From Galdieria sulphuraria (taxonomy: Eukaryota; Rhodophyta; Bangiophyceae; Galdieriales; Galdieriaceae): 64,000 nt of DNA. Position 1 is the first letter of the stretch; each line of letters opens with the position of its first letter. Both the position numbers and the translations under genes were made by a program. Below the pieces are notes generated by a model. The model saw only the letters and a program-made list of their open reading frames with translations, ran no database searches and was not told the origin of the DNA. Below, piece by piece: positions 44,198 through 54,394 of the stretch. The stretch is taken from contig NW_005178463.1 of assembly GCF_000341285.1 (NCBI RefSeq), positions 7,501 through 71,500 of the forward strand. Direction: 5' to 3'.

Positions 44198-45206
44198 GTG
44201 GTAGAGCAAGTGACAATGGTCTTTTTATGGAAAGGGTTGCAGATTGATCCTTTAGGTTCTCAGCTTGTGAGAGCTCAACTTTCGAAGAATAAACGCTTTT
44301 TTGTTCTATCGCATAAAAGAAATGGACTTGAGCTTTACAATAACAAGAAGATTATGAGAACTTTTTGTCAGCAGGGCGAGTCTCCTTCGAATCCTCCTGG
44401 CTTTGAGGACAATTGGATAAGGAGGGAAGAAGCAGAAATAGCAGCTCTCTTGGAGCATGACTTTCGTATTGATATTGATCCTCGAAAGATTGATTGGCCA
44501 CCCAATGAGTTACGTTACGATCCAGAGGAGTTACAAAGACGTTATGCACCCCATATAAGTTACGATCCGGTGCCATTGTCTTCTGAAAATTTACCTATAT
44601 TGTGGGATACTCCTCGTGTTCTTTCGTTGCTTCGGCTTATATTATATATTCCATTTGTATCTTTCTTACTTTTGAATAATTATATACTTTGTGACTTCAC
44701 TCTCATTTTATCCACTTGGTTATTGTGGTTGAGAAAGAAGAGCGAGGCGTTTGTTCAGTGCCAAGCCACTTTTCTAACTTTTTTAGAACCTCTCGTTAGT
44801 AAGAGTATGTTTTGGTCTTGTCTTATTGGAATAGCTATTCAAGAGAACAGCATATGGATCTCAACCTTGATCTGGTTGCTAGTCCCCTTGGAATGTTTTT
44901 TATTAACCTTGAGAGAGTGGACAACCTTTTGTGGTAGACGATTTGAGGTATGTTGTTCAAGTTCATTTGTTGTTGTTTCTCAATGAAGAAATATGATAGG
45001 CAGGATATAAAGCTAATGCAGTTGATGCTGCATTTGAAATGCTTACGATATTACTGTTACATAGCTCAGTTTATTGGAAGTTGTGGAAGCAAATTGGATA
45101 CTTTTGTTTGTTTATTACAACTTCTTGGCGTTTATGGTCTTCCATTCAATATGCTCTATGTGCATTTGAGGATCGTCGGCAATCAGAGAAAAGAACAATG
45201 TTTTGA
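44198..45206 (+). CDS. Multi-pass membrane protein, unknown function
   Basis: Two exons (44198-44946 and from about 44999). The N-terminal 130 residues are soluble and acidic (NWIRREEAEIAALLEHDFRI). After that come four or more hydrophobic segments, from LLRLILYIPFVSFLLLNNYI on. The intron starts GTATGT at 44947. Two acceptors lie 5 nt apart (TAG at 44996-44998 or CAG at 45001-45003). The first gives AGYKANAVDAAFEMLTILLL and a further membrane helix ending SEKRTMF at 45206; the second stays open to 45288 in another frame. I prefer the first because its composition continues the membrane protein. MVFLWKGLQ (44216) is an alternative start. Family not recognised. Confidence 0.55.
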
Positions 45207-45998
45207 GCATAAACGTGAAAGGTTCATAGATCACAAATCCGAGGATTCGAGTATCGCTTCTGTTAATGTCTTTTTTGTAAGTTTGTAAAACATATGAAGC
45301 TCTTTCCTTTCAAGGCTTTTCAGTTGATAGACAAATTGTCAAGAAATTTTTTATGCTGCTCGATATTGAAAAATGTTCATCTTGAAGACTAGTTTATTAG
45401 CATGGTTTCGGACGTTGCAGTATTTCACAGATGCTGTTTTGTAGCGTTGTTTCATATGAATTCGTACTTCGAAGATGCATTCATATCCATTCTTGTTATA
45501 TCAGTTTTCATGAAAAAGTGAACATTACCATAGAACCATGTTAAAGTGATTCTCAATGAATATGAGCATTTATTCGTTTATATTCTTGGTAGGTTTACCT
45601 TGCCAGATCATTCCTTTAAGAATCTTTCATCATTTCATACTAGATAAGATAGTTTCTAGACCATGATTTGATATCTTAAGAGATAATGCCTTGTGTTCTC
45701 GATTCTTTCGTTCATCACTTTCATCTATAGTGTTCATATCGAATTATCTTCCGTTATTATTGTTTAAGACCTTCTAATACAAGCAACTCAATATATTCGT
45801 GGAAGTTCTTTGTAAAACAACACTGGAAAGTCAATTTTGATTGCCCCAAAAGAAGCTTTAGAAATTTTCTGTTGTAATGACTTTTCAGTTAGAATTGTGA
45901 GAACTGTTTGGACCACAAAAAATTGAAAAAGTAGAGAATTTTTGGACAAGACAAAATAACTCAAAACTGTTTTGCAATACTAGGTTCAACAGTGAGAA
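45207..45998. other. Intergenic, nothing recognised
   Basis: About 790 bp of AT-rich sequence upstream of TRAPPC2L, no ORF or structured RNA seen. Confidence 0.55.
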
Positions 45999-46645
45999 AT
46001 GTCGAAACCTGTCACGTCAGAAGTTGTTGCAGAGTCCAATCCTAGTCCTGTTGTTGCGCTGGCCGTCGTGAACTATTCGGTACTCAGAGCAGTTGCAGTA
46101 TTTTTGTAAAAAGTCCTTACCTTTGACAAAAGTAGAATCGGCCACTATTCACTCGGGTCTATGAACATCCTGATTGGGTGTTGCCAAGCCCTAGAACAGG
46201 GGAAACAAGGGAGCAACAATTGCACTATTTACTGTTCCGTTCGTTAGATTTTATTCCTGGACAAGGTATATTATCTCCGCCGTTTGTCAAGAAGCTCTCT
46301 AAAGTTGTATAGGAAAGAGTGCAAGAGAAATGACTGCAGACGGTTATTTAGGTTGTGTGAATCCACAGGAACCACTTCCTGTGTTTGCATACGTCACGAA
46401 TACTGGTTTGAAAATTTTGTTGGCAACCACTTCTCGTGGAATAAATGATATTAAACTGAAGGAGGTACGTTCGGAGCTTCGATACCAAGTTTTGATTGTG
46501 ACAGTTTTATCGTTGTAAGATTTTGCGAAGTATCCACAAACTGTACATAGCGAACCTGCTCAATCCCTTTTATGTATACAATACTCCTGTTTCCTCAATG
46601 AAGTTTGCCAACAAACTTGATGAGTTAAGAAGCTTAGTGCAGTAA
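45999..46645 (+). CDS. TRAPP complex subunit TRAPPC2L/Tca17
   Basis: A small longin-like (Sedlin family) subunit that helps assemble the TRAPP tether for ER-Golgi and Golgi traffic. Exons 45999-46079, 46136-46265, 46313-46464 and 46520-46645 (introns of 56, 47 and 55 nt) give 162 aa. VVALAVVNYSNRPLFTRVY is beta-1/2 of the longin fold, LHYLLFRSLDFI the first helix, and LPVFAYVTNTGLKILLATTS is the diagnostic VYGYVTNxxVKF-like strand pair. The last exon gives LRSIHKLYIANLLNPFYV, the conserved YxxxxxNPF helix. None of the exons is long, so the gene is easily missed by ORF length. Good match to TRAPPC2L rather than TRAPPC2. Confidence 0.88.
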
Positions 46646-46973
46646 ATGAACGCTGTTATTATTGTCTGAATGAGCGCTGCTTCATATCTCATTGCAAATA
46701 GTTTAAGCAGCAGTGAAGCTTATGAAATTTATCTATGACTGTGGTACTTGAGTTCAATTCCAGTTGCAATAAAAAGTAAATTCCTTTCAGAAGAATTTAG
46801 TTACTTCAAGCAGTTGTAAAATACTAGGCTTTCGAAATCAACAGTTCTACTTTCACAATTTACTACAAAGCACAATGCAAGGAACTCTGTCAAAAGTATC
46901 CATAACTTATACATAGATGATACGGCATTAACCAATTTCTACAAACCAAAGTAACAATGTACTTCAACACTTT
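46646..46973. other. Intergenic, nothing recognised
   Basis: Convergent spacer between TRAPPC2L and the HIG1 gene. Confidence 0.55.
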
Positions 46974-47366
46974 CTACCTTAAACTTCTTTGACGGCCCGT
47001 TTTTTCTAAAAGAGCCTTGGCTTTCTCTTCGTCTAAGGTTTCTACACCAAGTTCTTCACCTGCTGCTACCGCTTGCTCTCGTTCCCTCCTCTTCAAACTG
47101 GCTGCACTCCAGAACGTACCTGCTACTGCAAGCAAGGTTGCACCTTGCGTCAGAACACGAGCACGCATGAACATTTGTGAGTTTCTAGAGTTTCCGCGGC
47201 GAAAACTGAGCAAGCCCCCAAATAATACAGCGGCAGTAGCCAAACACCCTCCAATCACAAAATAGCTACCTGATGAGTTTAGTTTCTTTTTTGCAGGATT
47301 TTCCAGGTTTGGAACTGAAAAACTTGGCCTCAGTTCAGCGTCTTCAGAGTTACTCATTGCTTCCAA
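46974..47366 (-). CDS. HIG1-domain protein (RCF1/HIGD type)
   Basis: HIG1 proteins sit in the inner mitochondrial membrane and support cytochrome c oxidase and bc1-oxidase supercomplexes. Single exon, 130 aa. Two predicted helices, FVIGGCLATAAVLFGGLLSF (about 36-55) and RVLTQGATLLAVAGTFWSA (about 69-87), flank a short basic loop. QMFMRARVLTQG carries the Q-x3-R-x-R-x3-Q signature of the domain. The N-terminus is soluble and acidic without a classical presequence, and the C-terminus is a charged helix, as in RCF1. Confidence 0.85.
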   Translation of the reverse strand: MEAMSNSEDAELRPSFSVPNLENPAKKKLNSSGSYFVIGGCLATAAVLFGGLLSFRRGNSRNSQMFMRARVLTQGATLLAVAGTFWSAASLKRREREQAVAAGEELGVETLDEEKAKALLEKTGRQRSLR

Positions 47367-47970
47367 AGTGTCAAATTTGTGTAATTACACAATTCGATTG
47401 TGAACGTTGATTGTTCATGGGTAAACCATAATGTTGCTTTACAGTAATGGCAGACACTATGATCTTCATTTTTATAACATAGTAGATGGTCTAGTATTTA
47501 GATAGCCTTGATATCTCTTTTGAAGATGAAAGTTCATTGCATGTTGCTCAATGACACCTCTATTGACATTTGAAGGTAAATTGTAACACGAGAAAGTCTG
47601 TTGTTCCCATATTATTTTTCGGAAATGTTAGATATGACAATTATTGTATTAAACATTGTTTATTCTGTGAATAATATCAATTGGTACGATATATTTCAAG
47701 AATAAATTTTGTAGGATGTCTGCAGAAGAAAATAAGAGCACACAACTGTTATTTGTTATCTACACTAATGTAGTAAATGAAAATCAAATTCTTTCCACAG
47801 TTGTTTTCAACAGAATAGCTGAATTCTTGTCTCTACTGATTGGTTCCTAATGAGGAGCCATCATAAGGCATTGTAAAAAAGCGGTTGAGTGTCTCGAGTC
47901 ATACGACTGAACAGTTTAACAGTCTATTTACTGCAGTTACTCTTCTTGTCTTGCTGTTGCTATAGCAGCC
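47367..47970. other. Divergent intergenic region, nothing recognised
   Basis: About 600 bp between the HIG1 and SMR genes; AT-rich, no ORF or RNA gene seen. Confidence 0.55.
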
Positions 47971-48490
47971 ATGGTTATCAACTCGAGGCTTGGCATCCCT
48001 CTATGGTTGTGTTGGATTTTCTTTCTAGTTTCCGTCGTTCTTGAAGGTGCTGGAACAACTTGTATGAAGGCTTCGCAATCTTTCCAAAAGGTTAGTATTG
48101 CTTGGTCTTGGTCATTTTCTTTAACGTCTTTCTTCAGCGGTTGCCAGCTGCTTGTGCTTTTATTTGTTACAATCTTTGTGTTCTTACAATGGTGATTGCA
48201 TATACTAGAATTGAGGTATAGTAGTATAACAATTGTTGTAGTTTTTGTATAATGTTCTCTTTGGAGAATAGATGACTGTAGGGTATGCGGTTTGGTGTGG
48301 TTTGGGCATAATCCTTACTAGCTTAGGTGGCATCTTTTTCTTTGGGGAGAAGCTCTCATTAGCCAAAGTAGTTGGAATGATTGTAACATTGGTGGGAATA
48401 CTGATTCTTGTGTGGTTTCAGGAAAGTATTCCTGAAGAGAACGAGTCTACAGTCAGGTTCTCGGAGGAGCCACTCACAGAGAAGGCATAG
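47971..48490 (+). CDS. SMR-family small multidrug/guanidinium exporter (EmrE/SugE-like)
   Basis: SMR proteins are four-helix dimeric H+ antiporters. Exons 47971-48090, 48138-48215 and 48272-48490 (introns of 47 and 56 nt) give 138 aa, compared with 105-115 in bacteria. Helix 1 is WIFFLVSVVLEGAGTTCMKA, with the essential membrane Glu (E14 of EmrE) in VLEGAGT. Helix 3 has GYAVWCGLGIILTSLGGIFF (bacterial AYAVWAGIG) and helix 4 FGEKLSLAKVVGMIVTLVGI. The extra length is a 25-residue acidic C-terminal tail. SMR is essentially a prokaryotic family, so horizontal transfer followed by intron gain is the simplest reading. The gly-rich GTT near the Glu is closer to the SugE/Gdx side, but the split is not safe. 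Confidence 0.88.
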
Positions 48491-48828
48491 AGTGGCAGAC
48501 TATATTTTCAAATACGCTAAAACTGCACCAACGACTTTTTTGAAAATATTCAGTACATAAAAGTTTTATATATCTATATTTTTGTTTGTTCAATGGTGAA
48601 CAACTCCTTAGAAAGAAAATAGTGTTGAATTTGTGTTGTGGGAGTCCATCATGAGTGTTGTAGAGAATCTATTCTTGTAACCAAAAGGACCAGAAAGTTG
48701 TTGTTGATTGGGTCAGCAAAATATTGTATCTCATACACCATTCCTTTAACTGATATCATTTGTGTTGTTTCAAGCGCTTCTTATCTGCTATTACGTAACA
48801 ATAATAACAGAGTTACAGTTTCTACATC
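48491..48828. other. Intergenic, nothing recognised
   Basis: Tandem spacer between the SMR gene and the alpha/beta-hydrolase; AT-rich. Confidence 0.5.
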
Positions 48829-49928
48829 ATGCAAAAGGTTGTCCAACATCCTGGTGATTCCTCCAACGAATTCCTTCACTCTTATGTATTTTGCAATGGT
48901 TGTAAGCTGCACATAGTAGAATGCAAAGGCTCGCACCAAAATAGGCCTCTCATGTTGCTTCTTCATGGATTCCCAGAGTTTTGGTTTTCCTGGAAATATA
49001 TTTTGCAATATTTTTTCCGCAAGGGATATCGTGCAGTTGCTCCAGACCTTCGCGGATACAACGAGTCTTCGAAACCATATTCCGTTCAAGAATATCGTTT
49101 GGAACTGCTTTCGGCGGATATCGAAAGCTTGATTCGGCAGTTAGGTTATGAAGCTTGTACTTGTGTTGGGCACGACTGGGGAGGAGCTATCGCATGGTCT
49201 GTTGCATATTTGTATCCTCGTTGTGTTCGAACTTTGATTATTGTCAACGCACCGCACCCATACAAGTTCTATGAGGCACTTTTTTCCTTCCCTCCCAATT
49301 GGAAGCAGCTGTTAAGATCCTGGTAATGTTTTATGTCTAATGAGAGTATTTGCAACTAACAGAAACAGGTATATATTATTTTTCCAACTCCCTTGGTTGC
49401 CAGAATTGTTTCTTGGATATAATAGTTGTAAGAATTTAGTGCTAGCCATTCGCAATACACTCTGTTATACACAAGCATTGAGTCATGAAGATGCCGAAGA
49501 ATATCGCAAGGCATTGTTACAGCCTGGGGCGTTGAAAAGTGCTATTAACTATTACAGGGCCTTGGTTCGCAATTCAATTGCTAGTAATAGCATGCGTCAT
49601 TTGTTCGAGCGCCAACTAAACATTGCTACGTTGGTAAGTTGTACGTTCTTGTTAACCGGTTTAAGTAAACCTAAATGTTGTTATTTGATAATAAGGTTGT
49701 ATGGGGTGTGGAAGATTCGTAAGTCGGAATAATGGCGATATGCCAAAAGTTATTTGACACAATTTTAGGGCGTTAGGAAAGGAGTTGACCTTTGATTTGG
49801 ATAAGTTAGTTAGTGACATTGAGGTGCGTTATATTCCTAACTGTTCACACTGGGTTCCTATCGAGAAACCGCGAATATTGGCTGAGTTTATGGATTCCTT
49901 TCTTCAATCTCGTGAGGAAGCACCCTAA
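48829..49928 (+). CDS. Epoxide-hydrolase-like alpha/beta hydrolase
   Basis: Exons 48829-49322, 49369-49633, 49696-49718 and 49769-49928 give 313 aa. LLLHGFPEFWFSWKY holds the oxyanion HGxPxxxxxW motif, VAPDLRGYNESSKP the family strand, and VGHDWGGAIAW the nucleophile Asp. The cap domain follows. The third exon is only 23 nt and encodes VVWGVEDS, where the acidic member of the triad should sit (GxxD), and the last exon ends with CSHWVPIEKP, containing the catalytic His. So the triad Asp-Asp-His is complete. It resembles EPHX3/4 and plant soluble epoxide hydrolases. No targeting signal is evident. Substrate unknown. Confidence 0.9.
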
Positions 49929-50783
49929 TTTGGTTTACTCTTAAACGTTGTCATTTGCAGATTCTTGAACCGACTTTGCGGTATAATGTTTTCGACGTCG
50001 TGATGGAATTCCAATCTGCAAGAATGTTTATCATTAAAAAATAGAAAGTTCGCCTGTCTTTCGGAATGACAAATGGACGCGACAAGAACAGTCACATTTG
50101 TTGAATGTAAAGGATTGGAAATGGACGAACAATTTTATTTCTTGCAAAAATTTTTCGTTGTACTCAGCATCGATTTTTGCGATATGCTAAAGATTTTTGC
50201 TTGAGTGAAACGTTGTTGCTTACCTTTCAAACTGCATGAGGCTGCACGTGGGTTATAATTTGTTCTGTACATTTTGAACAACTCAACCAAGCTCACTGCT
50301 GTGTAAAAGCAAACACAAATGAGATTTATTCAATATATGAGAAGCCTCGCAAGAAGTTTCGAAAATTGGGTGGTTCCCAAACAAAGATCAAAAAGCATTT
50401 TTCTTTTGGCTCCAATTGGATCAGTAGACAATCAGCACACCCTATCGAAAAGCAAGTAAACAGTTTTGATAGACACAGAAAGTAAAAGAATATTATTTCT
50501 TATTTTTCCAAGAAATGTTTGTTCATCTTAGTAAGTCGGTCAGCTCTACCTAGTATGTTAAAGAGATATAGACTGAATATTCGCTGCTTTCAAGAATAGT
50601 CGTTGGCACAACGCAAACTTCGCAAGTAATTCGAAATTCTAGTAGCTCTTAGTTGTAAATACGAAACAAAGAGAAATTTCCAGACAAGCTCAACATCACT
50701 TCAATTTGGTCCCTTTTGAATGTTTTAATAAAGTGGCGTGTCCAAATTGTTTGAATTTTGAGTCCAATTGGAGAATTGGTTTG
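49929..50783. other. Intergenic, nothing recognised
   Basis: About 850 bp before the BRO1 gene. The frame of that gene stays open back to 50706, but the added residues (with CPNCL) do not look like BRO1. Confidence 0.5.
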
Positions 50784-53489
50784 ATGCAAGCTTGGACCTT
50801 TCGACTTCCTTTGAAGAAGTCCGAAAAGATAGACTTCGAACTTACAGTGCAAGAGACTTTTTCTAATGGAAGCAATTCACTAGAGACTTTCCTTGGTGTA
50901 CACCCTAAAAACGATGAAAACTATTGGACCAACGTGAGCAAAGGTTTAAAGTGCCTTTCACGACGACGAGAAGAAGCAGTCGGCAACATTCACCGAGTTA
51001 CGGATCTCCCAAGTTGTCAAACGGTGAAAGAATCTATACGGCAATATTTCGCAGCTCTTGAATTTACTGCAAGGAGACTAGATTTCACCGATAAAGGAGC
51101 AAAGGTTTGTTTTGTGTAATTTTTGCTTCCAGTCTCTCAAAAATTCTGTTTATTTAGATAGCTTTCATATGGTATGACGTTTTTAACCCTCTAAAAAAGG
51201 CAAAGCAGCGCCACGTTGCCTTGGAAAGAACTTGTCTTGCCTTCAACTTGGCAGCTTGTGAACTAGTCGCTGCCAGTGTGTTGGTTTCCAACGTACTTGG
51301 AGGCAATTCGGACGTCTCTTTGCTTGTAGAAGCGTGTCGCCAATATCAAGTAGCAGCTGGTCATTTCTCTGTCCTTTGTACCTCACCACCAGATGGTTCG
51401 GTTACTTTAGATTTGGGTTTAGAAGCTTTAAATGTTTTTCTCGCTGCAGCTTTGGCTAGTGCGCAAACTTGTATGTGCGAATATGCCCAACGTACAGGAA
51501 AAAAAGACGCAGTTATTGCTGTGCTTTGCGCTGGTGCTTCGAACACTTGGCTTCAGGTAGTCCAGAGGTCTAGAGTCAGGTTGCTGAGTGGAGACGGGAC
51601 TTATAAGCAGATTAGTGATTGCGCCCAGTATCTCTCGGTTTTCTATGAGCGAGAAGCGGAGATTCGTATGTCCCAAGTAAACTCCGAGAGAGATGAGAAA
51701 GGTCTGTACCTTGTTGAATTGTTTGTTTCAATGGTTCCGATCCTGACTTACTTTCAGGAGAGCAAATTGCAAGGCTGAACAAGGCCCTAAATTTGTCTCA
51801 GTCACTAAAGAAATTATCGAAATCGCTCACACAGTGTATTTGTTTTCCTGGTATTCTAACTTTAAAAAATCGAGCGGACCAAGCTGCGGTACAACTTGCC
51901 TCTTCTTTAAAGATTGCAGAAAAAGAAAATAATAGCATCTATATGCAAACAGTTCCCGATTCACCGAGTCCAATACAAGGTAGAGTGTCCGTTAGGTCAG
52001 CTAATGTTAGCGACACATTATCGAATGTGAACATAGAAGAAGAAGTAAGTAAAGTTAATTTGGTTTATTTTTATGTAAGCTTAGTTAGCTTTGAAGATTT
52101 TGTCAGGATTTCATGGTCTTGTGCCATTACATCTTCGTAATGTGGCTTCCAACTTTGATGCCGAGCTCAAGTCGATCCTTGGTCATCATTTACATGAACT
52201 GCAGCAGCTAACTTTTGCTTTGAATGATAAAATTTTCGCTTTTGAAGACTGTCTTTTTTCAGATCAAGGTCGTGGTCCGATCTCTTCCGAAGTGGTGCCT
52301 GAGCATTTACAAGCAATATGCTATATACGTGACAATGGAGGCTGGTCCCGATTGGAAGAGATGAGATTCAAGATAGAGAAGCTAAACACGGAGGTGAGAA
52401 CAATCCTATCTAGATGCAAACAGATTCTCGACAAGGCAAGTCTATACAGTTGGTTATTTATTATCTCTGAACCGAGTTTTAGGAGAAGGATCGTGCACTT
52501 ATTGCACAAGCCCGGGTCGCAAATGGTTGGCAACACTCTGATGGAAATATGTCTCCTGTAACGAGAGGATACAAACAGGAACTCACAAGATTGGAGGAAC
52601 AATTAGAACTAGCTGTTCGCGCAGATAATTATGTATCTACTAGAATGAAGCAAACTGAACGAAGCATCAAATCGTTGGATTCTTTTGAGCTACATCGTGA
52701 TGGAGAGCGAAGAATAATATCTTTGATTAACGAAGCTCTGAACCAGGTTCCGCAAGATTATATTGATGCTCGAAATGCTGTCATTGAACGCTTAGAAACT
52801 GCAAAAAATGTTGTTGCAAGAAGGCAACGTTTGCAGAAAACCTTGGAAGAGGAATTCAGTCAGGAGTCAATAGCAATGATATTGGCATCGTCGGAGCATT
52901 CTGTGGAGGAAACTTTGCAGTCACACATCGAAGAGCAAAAGTCTCGGATAAAGAACGTTCTAGAGGGTCATATTGAAGAACAGAAGAAGATTATTCTGCA
53001 GCTAGAAGATGCATATAACCTTTTGCATTCAATGGAAGGAGATTTAAACAAAGCTATTTCTGAAGTACAAGACAGAATAAGAAATGCAACTAGTGTCTGT
53101 GAGTCATGGAAAGAAATTAAAACTGCCTTGGAACAGGTAATAGGAATGGTTGAAGCATTTGTATCAAGAACTAAATTGCTGTTAAAAAGGGAATGGCATT
53201 TTATCAGAAGGCACTAAAAAGTGCGAAGCAACTGGAGAATGGCATTGAACAGTAAGTACTTTTAGCTAGTACGAAGTAACTTATAATATAAAGTAGTTTA
53301 ATTGATAATTCTGTTTCTTCTTCTCAAGAATTACAACATGTACAGAAGGAGTTACGTAAACTTGATGTGAATTCGAATCGCTATTCGGCGACAATCTACG
53401 ATAAGCGAGACAAGTCCGACACTATGAAAGGACCATTCGGATATGCTGGTTTATCTCAAAATGATAACAATATTCGTCAATTTCGTTAA
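50784..53489 (+). CDS. BRO1-domain ESCRT protein (ALIX/Bro1 type)
   Basis: Links ESCRT-III with cargo or ubiquitin in multivesicular-body sorting, abscission and membrane repair. Starts MQAWTFRLPLKKSEKIDFE (50784). The BRO1 domain covers exons 1-3: AFIWYDVFNPLKKAKQRHVA is the WYDAF block, then a banana-shaped helical repeat. The V-domain follows (SPVTRGYKQELTRLEEQLEL, coiled coil LQSHIEEQKSRIKNVLEGHI), and the last exons end GMAFYQKALKSAKQLENGIE and a short Gly/Asn tail. An intron at 52436-52482 has GC-AG ends; splicing it gives LDKEKDRALIAQARVANGW. The C-terminus lacks the long Pro-rich tail of animal ALIX. The final exons (to TAA at 53489) were joined by phase and are less certain. Confidence 0.88.
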
Positions 53490-53719
53490 GACTATTGTGG
53501 GTGAATCATTGTCAGCAAGTGTACAGCCTTATTGTTTTAGGGTTACTAGAAAACCAGTTTTTGAGAGTGACCAACGAATGATAATGTATAAAGTTACAGG
53601 AAACTTTTGTTTTTTTTGGTCGCTCGAAGATACAGGTTCAACAACAAGCTCCACGAATATTGTTATGCCAAGTATGTTCTAACACCACAGTTTTATCACA
53701 AAAGCAACCATCACTGTTC

Positions 53720-54157
53720 TTATCTCTTTCTTTTCACGGTTCTTCGTAACTTCCTCTTTTCTTTCTCCGGCAGCTCTGTCAACGTTGCCGCCAAGATCCG
53801 ACCAGTCGCTTCATTATCTACAACTAGTGAACGACGGTCTTCTTGACCCGCCAGTCTACTAAGCAGTTCAAAACGCTCCTTAATTCTCTGGAGCTCTTGC
53901 ATGACAGGATGTTCTGACGTGTCCAGGCCGTGAGTTCGGAGAAGCATGTAAAAAAGTGCCGCAGACAAGTATGCTAGGTTTAGGTTTGCTTTTGCACGCT
54001 CTAGTGGCTCCATATCACTTATTGAGGTCGTTTCCAGCAAATATGTTCGTAAGTGTTTCCTTAGCTTCTTCACAGTCTTTTCTGTTCCTTCCAACTGTAT
54101 TAGCACTCGGTCATATGTAGATTCTTCTCCCATCATCGTTTTTCCTATCCAACCCAA
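53720..54157 (-). CDS. C1D/Rrp47 (Lrp1) exosome cofactor
   Basis: C1D binds the nuclear exosome exonuclease Rrp6 and structured RNA, and acts in 5.8S and snoRNA 3' processing. Single exon, 145 aa (human C1D is 141). The Sas10/Utp3/C1D helical domain fills the first 100 residues: LIQLEGTEKTVKKLRKHLRT, then ERAKANLNLAYLSAALFYML, the conserved ARANLxxAYALNSLFW-like helix, and TSEHPVMQELQRIKERFE, the HPVKxELxRI motif. The C-terminus is Lys/Arg-rich (KRKLRRTVKRKR). The start codon lies 35 bp from the 5' end of the divergent tRNA-Sec gene. Other exosome parts in the window: RRP43. Confidence 0.9.
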   Translation of the reverse strand: MGWIGKTMMGEESTYDRVLIQLEGTEKTVKKLRKHLRTYLLETTSISDMEPLERAKANLNLAYLSAALFYMLLRTHGLDTSEHPVMQELQRIKERFELLSRLAGQEDRRSLVVDNEATGRILAATLTELPEKEKRKLRRTVKRKR

Positions 54158-54192
54158 AATCCTTTAATGGCAATATGTCCTTGAGATAAATT

Positions 54193-54279
54193 GCCCACTT
54201 GACTCTTGCTGGTGCAAGATAAGGCCTTCAAAGCCTTGGCAGCTGCAAAGCTGAGCGGTTCAATTCCGCCTGGGGGGCG
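54193..54279 (+). tRNA. Selenocysteine tRNA, tRNA-Sec (anticodon UCA)
   Basis: All features of eukaryotic tRNA-Sec are present. Anticodon arm AAGGC-CTTCAAA-GCCTT with anticodon TCA at 54228-54230. D arm TCTTGC-TGGT-GCAAGA (6-bp stem, 4-nt loop) at 54204-54219. Long variable arm CAGCT-GCAA-AGCTG at 54240-54253. T arm of 4 bp, GCGG-TTCAATT-CCGC at 54255-54269. Acceptor of 9 bp, GCCCACTTG with CTGGGGGGC, with one A-G mismatch and the U-U pair at step 8 also found in the human gene. Discriminator G. The 9+4 layout and the AGCGGTTCAATTCCGCC segment closely mirror animal tRNA-Sec. 87 nt, no intron. Confidence 0.93.
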
Positions 54280-54394
54280 TTGTTCTCGCAATAATTAAAT
54301 TTATTTTGAAAAAATGCAATCACTCACACACAAACTTACTTACTTCTCTATATATCTATATATTTATATTGACATTTATCATGTTTTGTTATGT

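Noticed and set aside
20360-53720. RRP43, C1D and other RNA-maturation genes as a functional cluster
   Set aside because: They are scattered over tens of kilobases on both strands among unrelated genes; this is no more than expected for abundant housekeeping classes.
54193-54279. Reading the UCA tRNA as a nonsense suppressor or a class II tRNA-Ser/Leu
   Set aside because: The 9+4 acceptor/T-stem layout, the 6-bp D stem with 4-nt loop and the animal-like T-arm sequence are specific to tRNA-Sec.
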